Shown one piece after another: positions 1 through 10,204 of a stretch of DNA of 64,000 bases. Each line of letters opens with the position of its first letter. Positions within the stretch are counted from its first letter, which is position 1. Source of the stretch: Acanthococcus lagerstroemiae (taxonomy: Eukaryota; Arthropoda; Insecta; Hemiptera; Eriococcidae); contig CM063107.1 in assembly GCA_031841125.1 (NCBI GenBank), positions 67,281,814 through 67,345,813 of the forward strand, read 5' to 3'. The notes beneath the pieces are model-generated. The model worked only from the letters and a program-made list of their open reading frames with translations, had not been told where the DNA came from and did not search any database. Made by a program: the position numbers and the translations under genes.

Positions 1-324
1 CCATGATAAATATCTTCACTATATTCAACAGCAGACTACAAAATTTGATTTTGATTCGCTTGTTTCTTGATAAGATTGTAGTCTTTGTTGTAGTATTTCT
101 CCTCGATGCTTCTTGCAATATATGAGTTTTTGGGGTTAAAACCCCCTCGAAGGTAAGAAAAAGACTAGTATTGGAGTAATTACCTCCACCTTCCTAAAAT
201 TTCTAATTACTGACAACATTCATTAGCGGTACCACAAATTCCACAAAAATTACACCTCCCCCCCCCCCAAAAAAAAACAAACAAAAACAACAACAACAAC
301 AACAACAACAAAACTGAGATCTAG
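1..324. other. AT-rich sequence with an AAC microsatellite
   Basis: No gene is seen. A C-tract followed by an A-tract runs into about eight AAC triplets at roughly 287-312. This low-complexity run ends just beside the MADF-like remnant on the minus strand. Confidence 0.7.
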
Positions 325-448
325 CTATGCCACTGAATATATACAATTCTGCTTCTGGCGTTCTGATCTACATCTACAAACTCTCTGTGCATCATATAAT
401 AAGGCTTTATCCTGTACTTGTTCACTAACTAATTGTTCATTTGCATCT
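325..448 (-). pseudogene. MADF-domain-like exon remnant
   Basis: Read on the minus strand from about 448 down to a stop at 325-327, the frame gives about 40 residues containing EQLVSEQVQDKALLYDAQ and ending near QKQNCIYSVA. This resembles the start of a MADF (Myb/SANT-like) DNA-binding domain, which usually runs: acidic residue, L-hydrophobic-EV, then LYD, then a basic stretch before a Trp. The piece is preceded by a plausible 3' splice site (TTTTTCAG after a T-rich tract). MADF proteins occur in insects as transcription factors and as accessory proteins of Harbinger transposons. The Trp expected near the end is not present, and no following exon is seen. It is probably a decayed exon or transposon accessory-gene fragment. 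The call rests on a short, weak match. Confidence 0.3.
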
Positions 449-518
449 GAAAAACGTGCGAATAATTTCCAAATTAGTTATACCTACCTCACTTGAACGA
501 AAGAAAGTAAGTATACAG

Positions 519-2262
519 GAAATTCCATATTGGCCATTTCTGCTCTTTCCAAATTTTGTTGCATATAAGGTGTAGTAATTTGGTGCTTTCCTCCGGTGCC
601 GTTACCAGCATTTCCGAAACTGTGCCATCTGCACCTGCTGATTTACACATATCCTTTTCCAGTTTTTTGACTGCTGCTTCGACCTCTGATAGTAGGATAT
701 CTGGCTCCGTTTAGCCTCCTGGCCCTTCGTCTCTCTGTCCAACATTTCCGGTTTCGTCCACCATCAGGTTCTCACAGTATTCGCGTCATCTCGTTTTGAC
801 TTCCTCTGAGCTTGTCGGCATTTTCCCGTCGCGATCTTTCAGCGGTAGATCTTTCGCTTCAAAAGTCCGGGTGATCCTTCTGATTTTCTGAAACATGTCT
901 TTGGTCTCGTTTTTGAGCTGATGTTTCTCGATTTCTTCGCAGATCCCTTCTGCATACCTGTTTCTATCTTCTCGGCATTTTTTCCTGAATTCCTTGCTTT
1001 TCTGTTCATACAGCTTCCTCTTCCTTTCATCCTGCAGTTCTCCCTTCAAGGCTTTCTGCTCCTCGATTGTCCTCCATGTATTATTCGTGATCCATTCCTT
1101 CCTCGTTTTGGCTGGTTTTGGTACCATCCTTGCCGCTGTTTCTAGGCTCTCTTTCATTCTGAGCCATGTTTCCTCGGCATTCAGGTCTGCGTTTTCTTTT
1201 TGAGTAGCGAGTTTTTCCAGGTTTTCTTTGACTGCGGTTTTGTATACAGGATTCTTCAGTAAGTACCATCTATTTTCAATCACATTGGGCTTTTTCTTCG
1301 TTCTTAGTCATGGAGCTATTTCTACTACTAGTAGCTGGTGGTCGCTACCGCAGTCTTTTCCAAGGTACGTTTTAACATCCCATATCAATGTTTTCCAGCG
1401 GTTGCTTACCACACAGTAATCTATTTGGTTTTGATATTTGCTTTGATATATCTCTCCTGGAGACCTCCAGGTGTACAAGTTCCCCGGATAATGTCGGAAG
1501 TTCGTGCTGGCTACAAAAAATAGTTCCATGTCTAGACAGAAGTCTAGTAATCTGTCGCCTCTCTCGCTCCTCTCGCCAATACCCCATCTGCCTAATTACG
1601 TGGTTCAAATCAGCGTCGTGGGCGGGTCTGCCTATTTGGCATTGAAATCTCCCATGAGTATGGAGATTTCTCTTGAGGATATATTTCCTAGGATATGGCT
1701 TAATTTGCTGTAAAAGTTCTCTGCGTCATCTTCCTCGGAATCGGCGGTTGGTGCGTAGACTTGTATATGTATGTATAGGTTCATTGGTGTAGTAGCTCTT
1801 ATTCTCAGCATCATCATGTGTTCATTAATCGTGTCGAGACTGATGACTGAGTCCGTCCATCTTTTCGCAAATAATGAAGGCTACGCCGTGGCGGTGCATG
1901 TCGTCACTTCCTGAGAAGCACATTTTGTTTCCATTAGCGATGTTGAAATGTCGCTTCCTTTCCAGTGAGTCTCTGATAGTCCAGCTATGTCCAGCTACTC
2001 GGTCTCTTTTTTCACGATTGCGAGTTGGGCTGTTTCTTTCAGCCCCCGTGCATTCATGCGCCGATCTTTAGCGGTCTTGTTCTGCGGCGACTTTCAATCC
2101 CAGTAGCACTGATAGTGCCTAGTGCCTGAGATTCACTCACACTAGTCACTCCGGTCGCGTATTTCGCACTGACAGGTCCGAACCCCGCCAGCGCCGGTTG
2201 CCGGTCGGGTCGCATGGCCAACTGTAGTATTTCCTTGCTCGATTCCATTTTGATTTTCATGG
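519..2262 (-). pseudogene. Non-LTR retrotransposon: endonuclease and start of RT, decayed
   Basis: Minus-strand coding remnant of a LINE ORF2 that would copy itself by target-primed reverse transcription. In order from 2262 downward: an N-terminal piece ending RPLKIGA (2054-2260); an endonuclease piece with VYAPTADSEE and MGDFNAK (1632-1817); the endonuclease C-terminus with YTWRSPGE, NQIDYCVV and GSDHQLLVVE (1308-1529); a basic linker rich in Lys/Glu (786-1283); and the RT N-terminus with EPDILLSEVEAAVKKL and KSAGADGTVSEML (about 519-780). The key endonuclease residues (GDFN, SDH) are visible. Frameshifts and stops separate every piece, and everything after RT motif 1-2 is missing, so it is dead. 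The domain order and motifs resemble the RTE-like group often mislabelled 'craniofacial development protein 2-like'; the clade assignment is approximate. Confidence 0.85.
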
Positions 2263-2475
2263 GACGTTTTAGCTCAGTGGGGCCCCTCTTCCTTCTGCGC
2301 GGCTTACGAGTGAGCTGTTATTGATAGAATTGGCTTGCTCACTGTAGCTATTGCGTTATGCACTAAAAACTAGAATACACGAAGGAACTAACGAGAACGA
2401 ATCAACTTTTTTTTTTAAATATGAAAATTAAAATTTTTGCTTTAAAATCACCAGATAAGACTAAAAATACTAAGA
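2263..2475. other. Spacer between the LINE and composite element A
   Basis: AT-rich sequence with a T-tract near 2408. It contains ACTAGAATACACGAAGGAAC at about 2368, which resembles the flank right of composite A (after 5106). The host site may therefore itself be part of an older repeat. No gene is seen. Confidence 0.5.
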
Positions 2476-2483
2476 ACTAGAAT

Positions 2484-2815
2484 CAGGGGCGAAACTATAG
2501 GGGGTGTGGGGGTTGAAATGCCCCAAATAATTTGGCAGTCGGTAAATTTTAAGACTGTTCATTTGACCCCCCCCCCCGCCAATAATTCGACAGTCGGGAA
2601 ATTTTGAAACTGTTTATTTGAATTTTCATTTTTTTAAATGCATGTTTGTTTATTTATTTATTTTCTTTTTCAGTTAAGAAAATATTTCAATTAAAAAATT
2701 GGCACATTTTTAATTTTTCAAACATTTTGTTGACGAATTTTTAGTTTTCAAAAAGTATTTGCCGGCAAATTTTTCTTCTCCACCTTTCCAAACTGAAAGT
2801 CAAATTTCGTTTCTG
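2484..2815 (+). repeat. Left MITE arm of composite A
   Basis: Begins CAGGGGCGAAACTATAG and ends AAATTTCGTTTCTG, inverted to one another. Internal landmarks shared with the other copies are TTTGGCAGTCGG, a run of TTTGTTTATTTATTT, and GGCAAATTTTTCTTCTCCAC. No coding potential is seen. Confidence 0.75.
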
Positions 2816-3240
2816 AAAATGGAGCACCATGAGCTCCTGTCACAGACTAGTCAGTCGAAAGCAGAGGGTTTCAAGTTGAGTATCGAACGTTATTTGAAAG
2901 GTTGAAACAAAGCTGAAATGTGGAAGACATTTCGAAAATCTGAAAGTCGGTAGCAAACGTTGAATTTCAAATTTCAATGACCATTCGGACTGTCAGCGCG
3001 AAAGAGTCGCCCTCTATAATTTTAGGCACGTGAGAAAAAGGAACTATTGAAACCCTACATATTTTAGAAAAATTTATCAGATTCAAATGAAAATGGTCTC
3101 AATGGAAGGAAAATTTTATGTACTATAAATTTTGTCCTAATCATTTTTTCGATAAACGCTTTTGTTTTCATATAATATTTTGAGATTTCTTCGTTCGTAT
3201 GCCTGTAAATGAAATATTCCTCTCGATCAGGGTTACAAGG

Positions 3241-3284
3241 TAAACAACTACAGCGCGCCACCGCTTTGAGCAGCACAAAATCTG
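3241..3284 (+). repeat. Direct repeat, left flank of the satellite
   Basis: A 44-bp sequence containing GCGCGCCACCGCTTTGAGCA. It recurs almost unchanged (two or three differences) at 4168-4210, on the other side of the TCACTC satellite and in the same orientation. Confidence 0.85.
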
Positions 3285-3291
3285 TTCGCTC

Positions 3292-4166
3292 CGTCACTCA
3301 CTGAGTCAGTGATTCACTCACTCACTCGTTTACTTATTTAGTTAATCACACAGTTACTCAATCGCTTACTCAGTGATTCACTCAGTCACTCGCTTATTTA
3401 TTGAGTTAGTCACTCAGTTACTTAGTCACTCACTCAATCACTCACTTAGTCATTCACTCATTCTGTAATATAGTTGGTCGTTCACTTCCTCACTATGTCA
3501 CTCACGCAATAAGTCAGTGATTCACTCACTCACTCGCTTACTTATTTAGTGATTCACTCAGTTACTCAATCACTTACTCAGTCACTCACTCAGTCATTCG
3601 CTTACTCATTTAGTGATTCACTAAGTTACTCACTCACTTACTTAGTGACTCAGTGATTGACTCACTCACTTAGTCATTCACTCATTCACTTATTCTCTAA
3701 TTTAGTTATTCATTCACTTCCTTACTCCATCACTCATTCAATAAGTCAGTGATTCACTCAGTCATTCGCTTACTTATTTAGTGATTCACTCACTTACTTA
3801 GTTATTTATTCATTCTCTAATTCAGTTCTCTTCATGCACCTTCTCACTCTGTCACTCGCCCAATGAGTCAGTGATTCACTCACTCACTCACTCACTCACT
3901 CACTCACTCAGTCATTCGCTTACTTATTTAGTGATTCGCTCAGTCACTCGCTTACTTATTCAGTTATTCACCCCACTCAGTGACTCAATGATTCACTCAC
4001 TCACTCAGTCACTCGCTTACTCATTGAGTAATTCACTCAGTTACTCAGTCACTCACTCACTCACTCACTCAGCCATTCATTCATTCTCTAATTCAGTTAT
4101 TCATTCACTACCTCACTTCGTCACTCACTCAATGAGTCAGTAATTCACTCACTCATTCAATCATTC
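3292..4166 (+). repeat. TCACTCA/GTCACTCA satellite-like array
   Basis: About 870 bp of diverged short repeats built on TCACTCAC, TCACTCAG and TTCACTCA. Longer composite units recur (GTGATTCACTCACTCACTCG, CGCTTACTTATTTAGTGATT), which suggests a higher-order period. The long open frame at 3871-4143 (His/Ser/Leu-rich repeat protein) is a consequence of the repeat and not a gene. The array lies inside the core of composite A and is absent from copies B and C, so it arrived later with its flanking direct repeats. Confidence 0.9.
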
Positions 4167-4167
4167 G

Positions 4168-4210
4168 TAAACGACTACAGCGCGCCACCGCTTTGAGCAG
4201 CCCGAAATCT
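4168..4210 (+). repeat. Direct repeat, right flank of the satellite
   Basis: Near copy of 3241-3284. The core of the composite resumes immediately afterwards at TTACTAGATTCTCTG (about 4214). Confidence 0.85.
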
Positions 4211-4379
4211 ATTGTTACTAGATTCTCTGTTTGACCTAGAGCCTGAAATTTGAGAATGTTGAACATTTTATTAAAAGCTAAAAGTTGAAAAGCAAAAGAC
4301 TTATCTTCCAATGTCACAAGTTCAATCCGATAGCAAATGTTCTATTGTTTAATTTACGGTCTCTGGTCCTGGTGAATAT

Positions 4380-4483
4380 TCGAGCCGTACATCCGAGATT
4401 CCAAAATTTGGCTACATGTGTCCAAAACTTCACCTTTTGGTCGCTGATAAGAGTAGTCGATACTAGCACTGTATACGGCCCGA
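4380..4483. mobile_element. Short MITE inside the core (TAT duplication)
   Basis: 104 bp with inverted ends TCGAGCCGTAC at the left and GTATACGGCCCGA at the right, flanked by TAT on both sides. Copy B has the uninterrupted site, GGTGAATATAGGAGGG in core orientation, so this is a true insertion. Copy C carries the same left end (TCGGGTCGTACAT) but lacks the right end. The superfamily is unclear because the duplication could be TA or TAT. Confidence 0.6.
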
Positions 4484-4831
4484 TATAGGAGGGAAATTTA
4501 GTCTGGAACAAAAGTCAAAACTCCACGTATTTTTCCCATAAGAACGAAAGGGAACTTCTGGCACGGATTCCCCCAATCCGATCGACAGGGAACTTCGTAA
4601 TTTTATTTTTGATTTTATTTTATTTAATCGGAATCAATTTAGGAGAAAAATCAGAGGAAATTCAGAAAAAAAGATCACCAAGAGTAAACAACGACCACCT
4701 CAATGTGTAAACGAAGTTGTGTGTTCCTCTCAAGTATTCCTAACATCCTTCCACCTTATCCTCCCAGAATAGGGTATGCTCATCTGCGCACATGTGAGTG
4801 CTTGGGGGATAAGGTTCCAATCTGCATTTGC

Positions 4832-5098
4832 CAGGACGAAACTATGGGGAAGAGTTAGGCAGTCAGCAAATTTTGAAACTGTTTATTTGAATTTTTCATT
4901 TTCTAAGAACGTTTGTTCGTTTGTTTATTATTATTATTATTATTTTTTAAATTAAAAAGTATTTTGATTAAAAAATCGGCAAAATTTCAAATGTTTAGAA
5001 AATTTTATCGGCAAATTTTTAGTTAAAAGAAAATATTTGTCGGCGAATTTTCCTTTCCACCCCCCACCCCCCAAACCGAAAGTCCAGTTTCGCCTCTG
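4832..5098 (+). repeat. Right MITE arm of composite A
   Basis: Same family and same orientation as the left arm. It starts CAGGACGAAACTATGGGG and ends CCAGTTTCGCCTCTG, followed directly by the 8-bp duplication. It carries the shared GGCAGTCAGCAAATTTTGAA and GTTTGTTCGTTTGTTTATTA landmarks. Confidence 0.75.
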
Positions 5099-5249
5099 AC
5101 TAGAATGATACACTTGAAGGAACCAACGAAGAAAATATCACCGATTCAACTTGAACCTACAAATTGTCATAGCATTAAAAAAATTATTATAGATACTCCA
5201 GTCAAAGTATTGATACTATCCAGGTACTATCGTACTTTTTTGACACCAC

Positions 5250-5720
5250 TATTCGACTGAGACAGGGAAGAAGCGGCGGTCACTTTTCGAAATGCGGGCG
5301 ATAAGCCGCTTACACCCGAGAGCTTGGTCAGATAATGTAGAAGAGTGAAACGGGATGGGATCAGGTAGCTGCCTTTTTTAAGAAGATACTGAGCCGCAAG
5401 ATGGACATGGAGTGGCAAAGACTCTAGCAGCGGTCATAGCACACAATGCTGGCACTCACCATCCCACAAATACCGACGACGATGGTGATGTCGCTACTGC
5501 CAACGACAGAGGAGGAGGAGGAGATCCGGCGCAACTCGACAGTGAAGCAGAATCAGACACCGTAGATTCGCCGTCGCGAGAGGAGAAATGGGGGTAGAAG
5601 GGTTGCCTAACTACCGTTTCTCCCTATCATGATACGGGTCCAATCGGGGTTATTCCAGATTAGGGGATGCTGTGTCCCTGGGCCAATTTGGCGTCACTAT
5701 CATCGTAATTTTAGCGACCC
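5250..5720 (+). pseudogene. R1-like LINE, C-terminus and 3' end
   Basis: The plus strand encodes, across frameshifts, residues such as GWDQVAAF-FKK-LSRK (about 5350-5410), then a low-complexity acidic tail DPAQLDSEAESDTVD (about 5538-5580) and REEKWG, followed by a stop. The same string of motifs (LVPTMLKSRAGWDQVAAFVK, LSRKVEME, DPAQLDTEE) is found on the minus strand at 41.8-42.1 kb. The two also match at the DNA level beyond the stop (CCAATCGGGGT and following). It is therefore the 3' end of the same LINE family, which resembles the R1 clade. The rest of the element is absent, as usual for 5'-truncated insertions. Confidence 0.7.
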
Positions 5721-7795
5721 CTCTAACACCACTTCCCCATTTGATCAAGACCAAAACCCTACTTGAACACTCGGCTGGCTACGTGACTGTCCCCAGCCCA
5801 CTCTTAATACAGGTGACAAAACCAAAAATCAGCTAAAAACACGCCCTCGGGATCTGGTACGACTGTGCACGCAATAAGGAGTGCGGCAATTTAAATAAAA
5901 CATGTTAACGCAAAGCCGGATAATTTTCGGCTTTGAAACTTTTCCTGCTACTGAAAATGTCAAACGCACGTCTTGCCCCGATGCATATTTTCTTTTCCGA
6001 AAATATCGTGCCGATTTAGGCCGTAATAACTTCAGCCGTCGTTTGCCGACACGGAGACACGGCTTCTCCATGTAATTTGGCATGAAGGGACCAATATCTC
6101 TTTATGTGCGCTGTTTGTTTATACTAACTAACCATGTATGTGACAGCGTAGAATATTTAATATAAATAGCCGTCATAAGTTTAGCGTCTAATGCGAGAGA
6201 GCAACCCGAAGACGAAATGTCGCTAATTTAACGAGTATGAGAAAAAAATTACGTTTTTCTGATATTGCATAATATTACATGGATGCGTGTATACAAGCTT
6301 CTACAATATGTATGCTATACAGACCCACTACCAACTACCTATTTATTAGTTCATAAACGAATGTGAGTGATTCGCACAAGCCAGTAATTAAAAAGAGAAG
6401 CCACTAAGAGGCCAGCGGCTAGCGAGTAAAAAAAAAAAAAACTTTTTCAAACGTTTCATTCTCTCGCTTCTGTACGTCGTAAATTTCAACTACAAAAAAA
6501 ATTCCTAAAAGGCTGTTGCAACTACTCGGTGTATGCAATAATTGAAAACGTGCTGCTTGAAATCAGATGTACGATAATGTGGCATTTTTATCAGCAGAAA
6601 ATCTCGGCGAATTAGTCGTAATCGAATTGAAAAGTACGTGGAAAATTCCGAATAGACGTTTCCGGACTTACAGGTATAAATTCTGTGTAGATATGAATAG
6701 AAGTAGGACAGTTAATAATTCGTGTGATTGTTTATGATCATCCTGAAGGACAAAAATATTGTGAATTAGCTGCTGGCGATGGCGTTTCAGTCATACATTG
6801 TGTAAAACTGTCGATCAAGGATGGTGTTTCAAGATTTTAATGTACGCCGAATCTTTGCCGGAAATTTTCAGCTTCATTTTGGTTAACGAATGGAAAGCGA
6901 ATCCAAACAAGACTATCCCACTGAGAATGCCTCTTTCCTTTTTGCCTCGTTGTGTTTGAAAGAATAGAAGATTTTTCATCTAGTGCAAGAAGTACGCAAT
7001 TTTTGACGAGTGTGGAAGTTCGTGAAACAAGCGATGATGAAGGAAGCAAATGCGCGAAGCAAGATGTTTTAGGTAGAAAATCTGTTTTTTATTTTATTTT
7101 ATTTATTTATCTATATTATAAAGGGCTTCGTTTTTTTCGTTGTAACGGCATCACACGTTAACCGCTGATCGGATTGCCTTGAAATTGGCGCTACAGATAC
7201 CTTACAACAAATACTCAATACCATTGAAGTCCAAATTTTGAAATTCGCTTTGTAAAAACTGTAATTAAGCTTCAAAGTTGAAATGACCTCACGCGCGGTT
7301 AATGGGTGTTTCGGTGAGGTAATTGGTTGCGCGGTAAGACGAGGAAAATTTTTGTTGCAAAGCGAGCGCTTCAACGTCGAATGAGGTCACATGCTGGAAG
7401 CGGGGTGATTGGGATCAGTGATCAGTGTTACCACTTACCATGAAGATATGTTTAATTCTATCCAGTTTTTTCGGATGTTGGATTTCCTGTTTTTCTTCCA
7501 CTTTGATTGAATTTTTTAAATTATGCTCCAAAGATGCGTTTGCAAAAACATTATTATTGTATGAAATTCAAAAAACGGAAGCAAGAAACAATGTCTCCAA
7601 TCTCCAGTATTTGTCCATTAGGGTTAATAGATCAGTATGTAAGTTATCTCAAATGGAAGATGATGTTTCAGAGGGTGTTTGTGTCCAAGAAAAGTTTGAG
7701 TAAGTTCAATCGTTGTGGCATAATAAAGCTCAGAAGTTTAACGCGGAACAGTTATGAGATTGATGTAAGTGCAAATTGCTCGCGGCTGACGTCCC
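5721..7795. other. No recognisable gene
   Basis: About 2 kb with no gene recognised. 5820-6900 looks like low-copy DNA with scattered short open frames whose products match nothing I know. Around 7086-7380 a TATATTATAAAGGGCTTCG segment followed by ATCGGATTGCCTTGAAATTG resembles the edge of an older dispersed repeat, but no ends could be defined. Confidence 0.5.
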
Positions 7796-7797
7796 GG

Positions 7798-7862
7798 ATG
7801 TGTGGCGCAGTGGTCAGAGCGGATGACATTTTGATGCATGTTAACGGGGTTTGTACCTTGAC
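7798..7862 (+). repeat. tRNA-like SINE head remnant
   Basis: TGTGGCGCAGTGGTCAGAGC (from 7801) is a good RNA polymerase III box A with D-arm character. AACGGGGTTTGTACCTTG (7843-7860) sits where box B should be but lacks the GTTCGA core. The spacing fits a tRNA-derived SINE head. It abuts the 101-bp tandem array, so the array may have grown from this element's tail. It is not a functional tRNA gene. Confidence 0.4.
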
Positions 7863-7875
7863 AACGCCAAAAACA

Positions 7876-8683
7876 AATTTTGAGTATATCTTAAGACAGG
7901 TTTCCTTTTTCTTAATGGGTGTTTTCAAAACTATTTTCTTCTTTTCTACATATATCCCCTCAATTTACCAATTTTGAATTTTGAATATATCTTAAGACGA
8001 GTTTCCTTTTTCTTAATAGGTGTTTTCAAACCTATTTTCCTCTTTTCTACGTATTTCCCCTCAATTTACCAATTTTGAATTATGAATATATCTTAAGACG
8101 GGTTTCCTTTTTCTTAATGGGTGTTTTCAAAACTATTTTCTTCTTTTCTACATATATCCCCTCAATTTACCAATTTTGAATTTTGAATATATCTTAAGAC
8201 GAGTTTCCTTTTTCTTAATAGGTGTTTTCAAACCTATTTTCCTCTTTTCTACGTATTTCCCCTCAATTTACCAATTTTGAATTATGAATATATCTTAAGA
8301 CGGGTTTCCTTTTTCTTAATGGGTGTTTTCAAAACTATTTTCCTCTTTTCTACGTATTTCCCCTCAATTTACCAGTTTTGAATTATGAATCTTTCTTAAG
8401 ACGGGTTTCCTTTTTCTTAATGGGTGTTTTCAAAACTATTTTCCTCTTTTCTACGTATTTTCCCTCAATTTACCAGTTTTGAATTACTAATATATCTTAA
8501 GACGAGCTTCCTTTTTCTTAATGGGTGTTTTCAAAACTATTTTCCTCTTTTCTACATATTTCCCCTCAATTTACCAATTTTGAATTATGAATATATCTTA
8601 AGACGGGTTTCCTTTTTCTTAATGTGTGTTTTCAAAACTATTTTCTTCTTTTATACGTATTTCTCCTCAATTTACAAATATTC
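7876..8683 (+). repeat. 101-bp minisatellite, about eight copies
   Basis: Marker ATATCTTAAGACGGGTTTCC recurs near 7886, 7988, 8087, 8189, 8289, 8390, 8491 and 8592, a constant step of 100-102 bp. Units contain TTTTTCTTAATGGGTGTTTT and CCTCAATTTACCAATTTTGA. Neighbouring units alternate between two subtypes (GAATTTTGAATATATC and GAATTATGAATATATC; GACGAG and GACGGG). Units two apart are therefore the more alike, which indicates a dimeric higher-order repeat. Not coding. Confidence 0.92.
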
Positions 8684-9110
8684 TATATTCCAAGCAGTGA
8701 CCCTTCAGCGATTTGACGTTATCAGTATCAGTATTACCTACAATGGAATAGTAAAATTGTTTCTTTTAAATATATTTTAGGCGGTTCCTTTTCTAATGGG
8801 TATTTTCAAAACTATTTGCTTCTATAAAATTCTACTTTTGTTCGTCGTCTTCTTTTTTTCTTTCAAATTGGCAATATTCCATGTTCCAAGCAGTGGTTTT
8901 AAGCGATGGAAATTTTAGGTGTTCATTTTTTAAAATGGATATTTATATTTAAAATTCTGCGATCTTTTTTTTTTCATTTTTCTTTTTTCCAAATTACCAA
9001 TATTCCAAGCAATAGCCTTAAGGGATGTGACGTTATCAGTATCAGTATTACCTACAATGGAATCGTGAAATTCTTTCATGAATATATTTTAGTCGGTTCC
9101 CACAAAAAAT
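8684..9110 (+). repeat. Diverged ~310-bp pair after the minisatellite
   Basis: CGTTATCAGTATCAGTATTA and the following CCTACAATGGAAT occur at about 8717 and again at about 9030. Each is preceded by a form of TTCCAAGCA and followed by a ATATATTTTAG motif like that in the 101-bp units. The pair seems to be an older, longer-period extension of the same array. Confidence 0.65.
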
Positions 9111-9253
9111 TCTACGTTAAATTGAAGAGATTGAAGAGATTAAAGAGATGTAGATGATTACTATACACCGGCTAGGCATTTTCAATGTGCGAAATTACAA
9201 TCGTACTACATACAATGATAAGAAGAAACATATAGCATGACCTGTGACACAAA

Positions 9254-9904
9254 CAAGGTTGACAACGAATCCACTAAAAACTAAAATTGGATTTGAATCC
9301 GAATCCACGAATCACTACTTTTTTTTTTGGATTCGAATATGATTTGAGAATAATTTACGTTTATTGTGATTCGAATCGGATTCGAATAATTGGATTGGAT
9401 TCGTGGATTCGAATCTACGAATCATCGAATCTAGGAACTATGTAATCTTTTTTAGCTGTTACAAAATCAAAATCAAAAGAAACGATACCTATTTTACTCA
9501 CTCAGCAATCGTTGACAATTTTTTTCTTCAGAAAAACCAAATACTCCAAAAACTGGATCTTATTCGATGTAATCATAGTGAACGTACTTCCAACAATGTA
9601 GTTTCCAAAGAAATTAAATTTAATGTTTCAACTGAGTAGGCCAGAAGGAATTTTGTAGCTTTCATTACGTTTTTGAACTTTTTTTCGTTAAAAAAAAGAA
9701 GAAAAGAGACCAAAACGGATGGCCATATTAGGTGACTTCAGTGCCTGATACGGCTAACAGAAAAATTTCAACGAATCCACGAAAAAGATTCGAATAAATT
9801 TTACGAATCCGGGTCGTCCGCTGGATTTGAATCACTGATACAAATCCAATTCCCAGAAGCGGATTCGAATCAATTTTTTTTTATTCGAATCTTTTCCAAC
9901 CTTG
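9254..9904. mobile_element. hAT MITE rich in GATTCGAATC
   Basis: 651 bp, starting CAAGGTTGACAACGAATCC and ending CGAATCTTTTCCAACCTTG, with a perfect 8-bp duplication GACACAAA (9246-9253 and 9905-9912). The termini and duplication length are typical of hAT. The subterminal 150-200 bp on both sides are packed with GATTCGAATC, GGATTCG and CGAATCC words, a likely transposase-binding array. The middle (9420-9750) is unrelated AT-rich DNA with no convincing protein. Confidence 0.85.
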
Positions 9905-10204
9905 GACACAAACATACAAACTGTTATCAAAGCCGTTATCCATAAAGTTTTTGAATGCCTCTGACTGGGACTGTGCAAATTGTAGAAGCGCTCTAGCGTC
10001 GAATAGGTTATAACGTAAACCATCACCACTCGAACTTTAATCCTCTGAGGTCTATTCTGAAATATTTCATTAAAAATAAAAATAGTATTATAGAGATGTA
10101 TCTCGAGTTTATATTCCACTTATCGGGATACACCGATAAGTTCTTTATGATAGGTAATATTTATTACTATTGAAACAGGGCGTAACAATGAGCAAAAGCA
10201 CCCT

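Larger units (their letters stand above)
2484..5098 (+). mobile_element. Composite hAT-type element, copy A (MITE-core-MITE)
   Basis: The 2.6-kb block starts CAGGGGCGAAACTATAG and ends AGTTTCGCCTCTG, an imperfect terminal inverted repeat of hAT type. It is bracketed by a perfect 8-bp duplication, ACTAGAAT (2476-2483 and 5099-5106). The same MITE occurs at both ends in direct orientation: 2484-2815 and 4832-5098. Between them is a core (2816-4831) shared with copies B (reverse, about 13.3-16.4 kb) and C (33.4-36.6 kb). In this copy the core is broken by a 1.2-kb insertion (about 2988-4212) holding the TCACTC satellite, and by a 104-bp MITE (4380-4483). No transposase is encoded, so movement would depend on an enzyme supplied elsewhere. 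The solo MITE exists at 62224-62581. Confidence 0.75.

Noticed and set aside
921..1645. Open frames on the plus strand across the LINE at 0.5-2.3 kb
   Set aside because: They are complements of the endonuclease and linker coding strand and have no motif of their own.
7876..8683. CRISPR-like array
   Set aside because: Units of 101 bp are contiguous with no unique spacers, and the DNA is eukaryotic.
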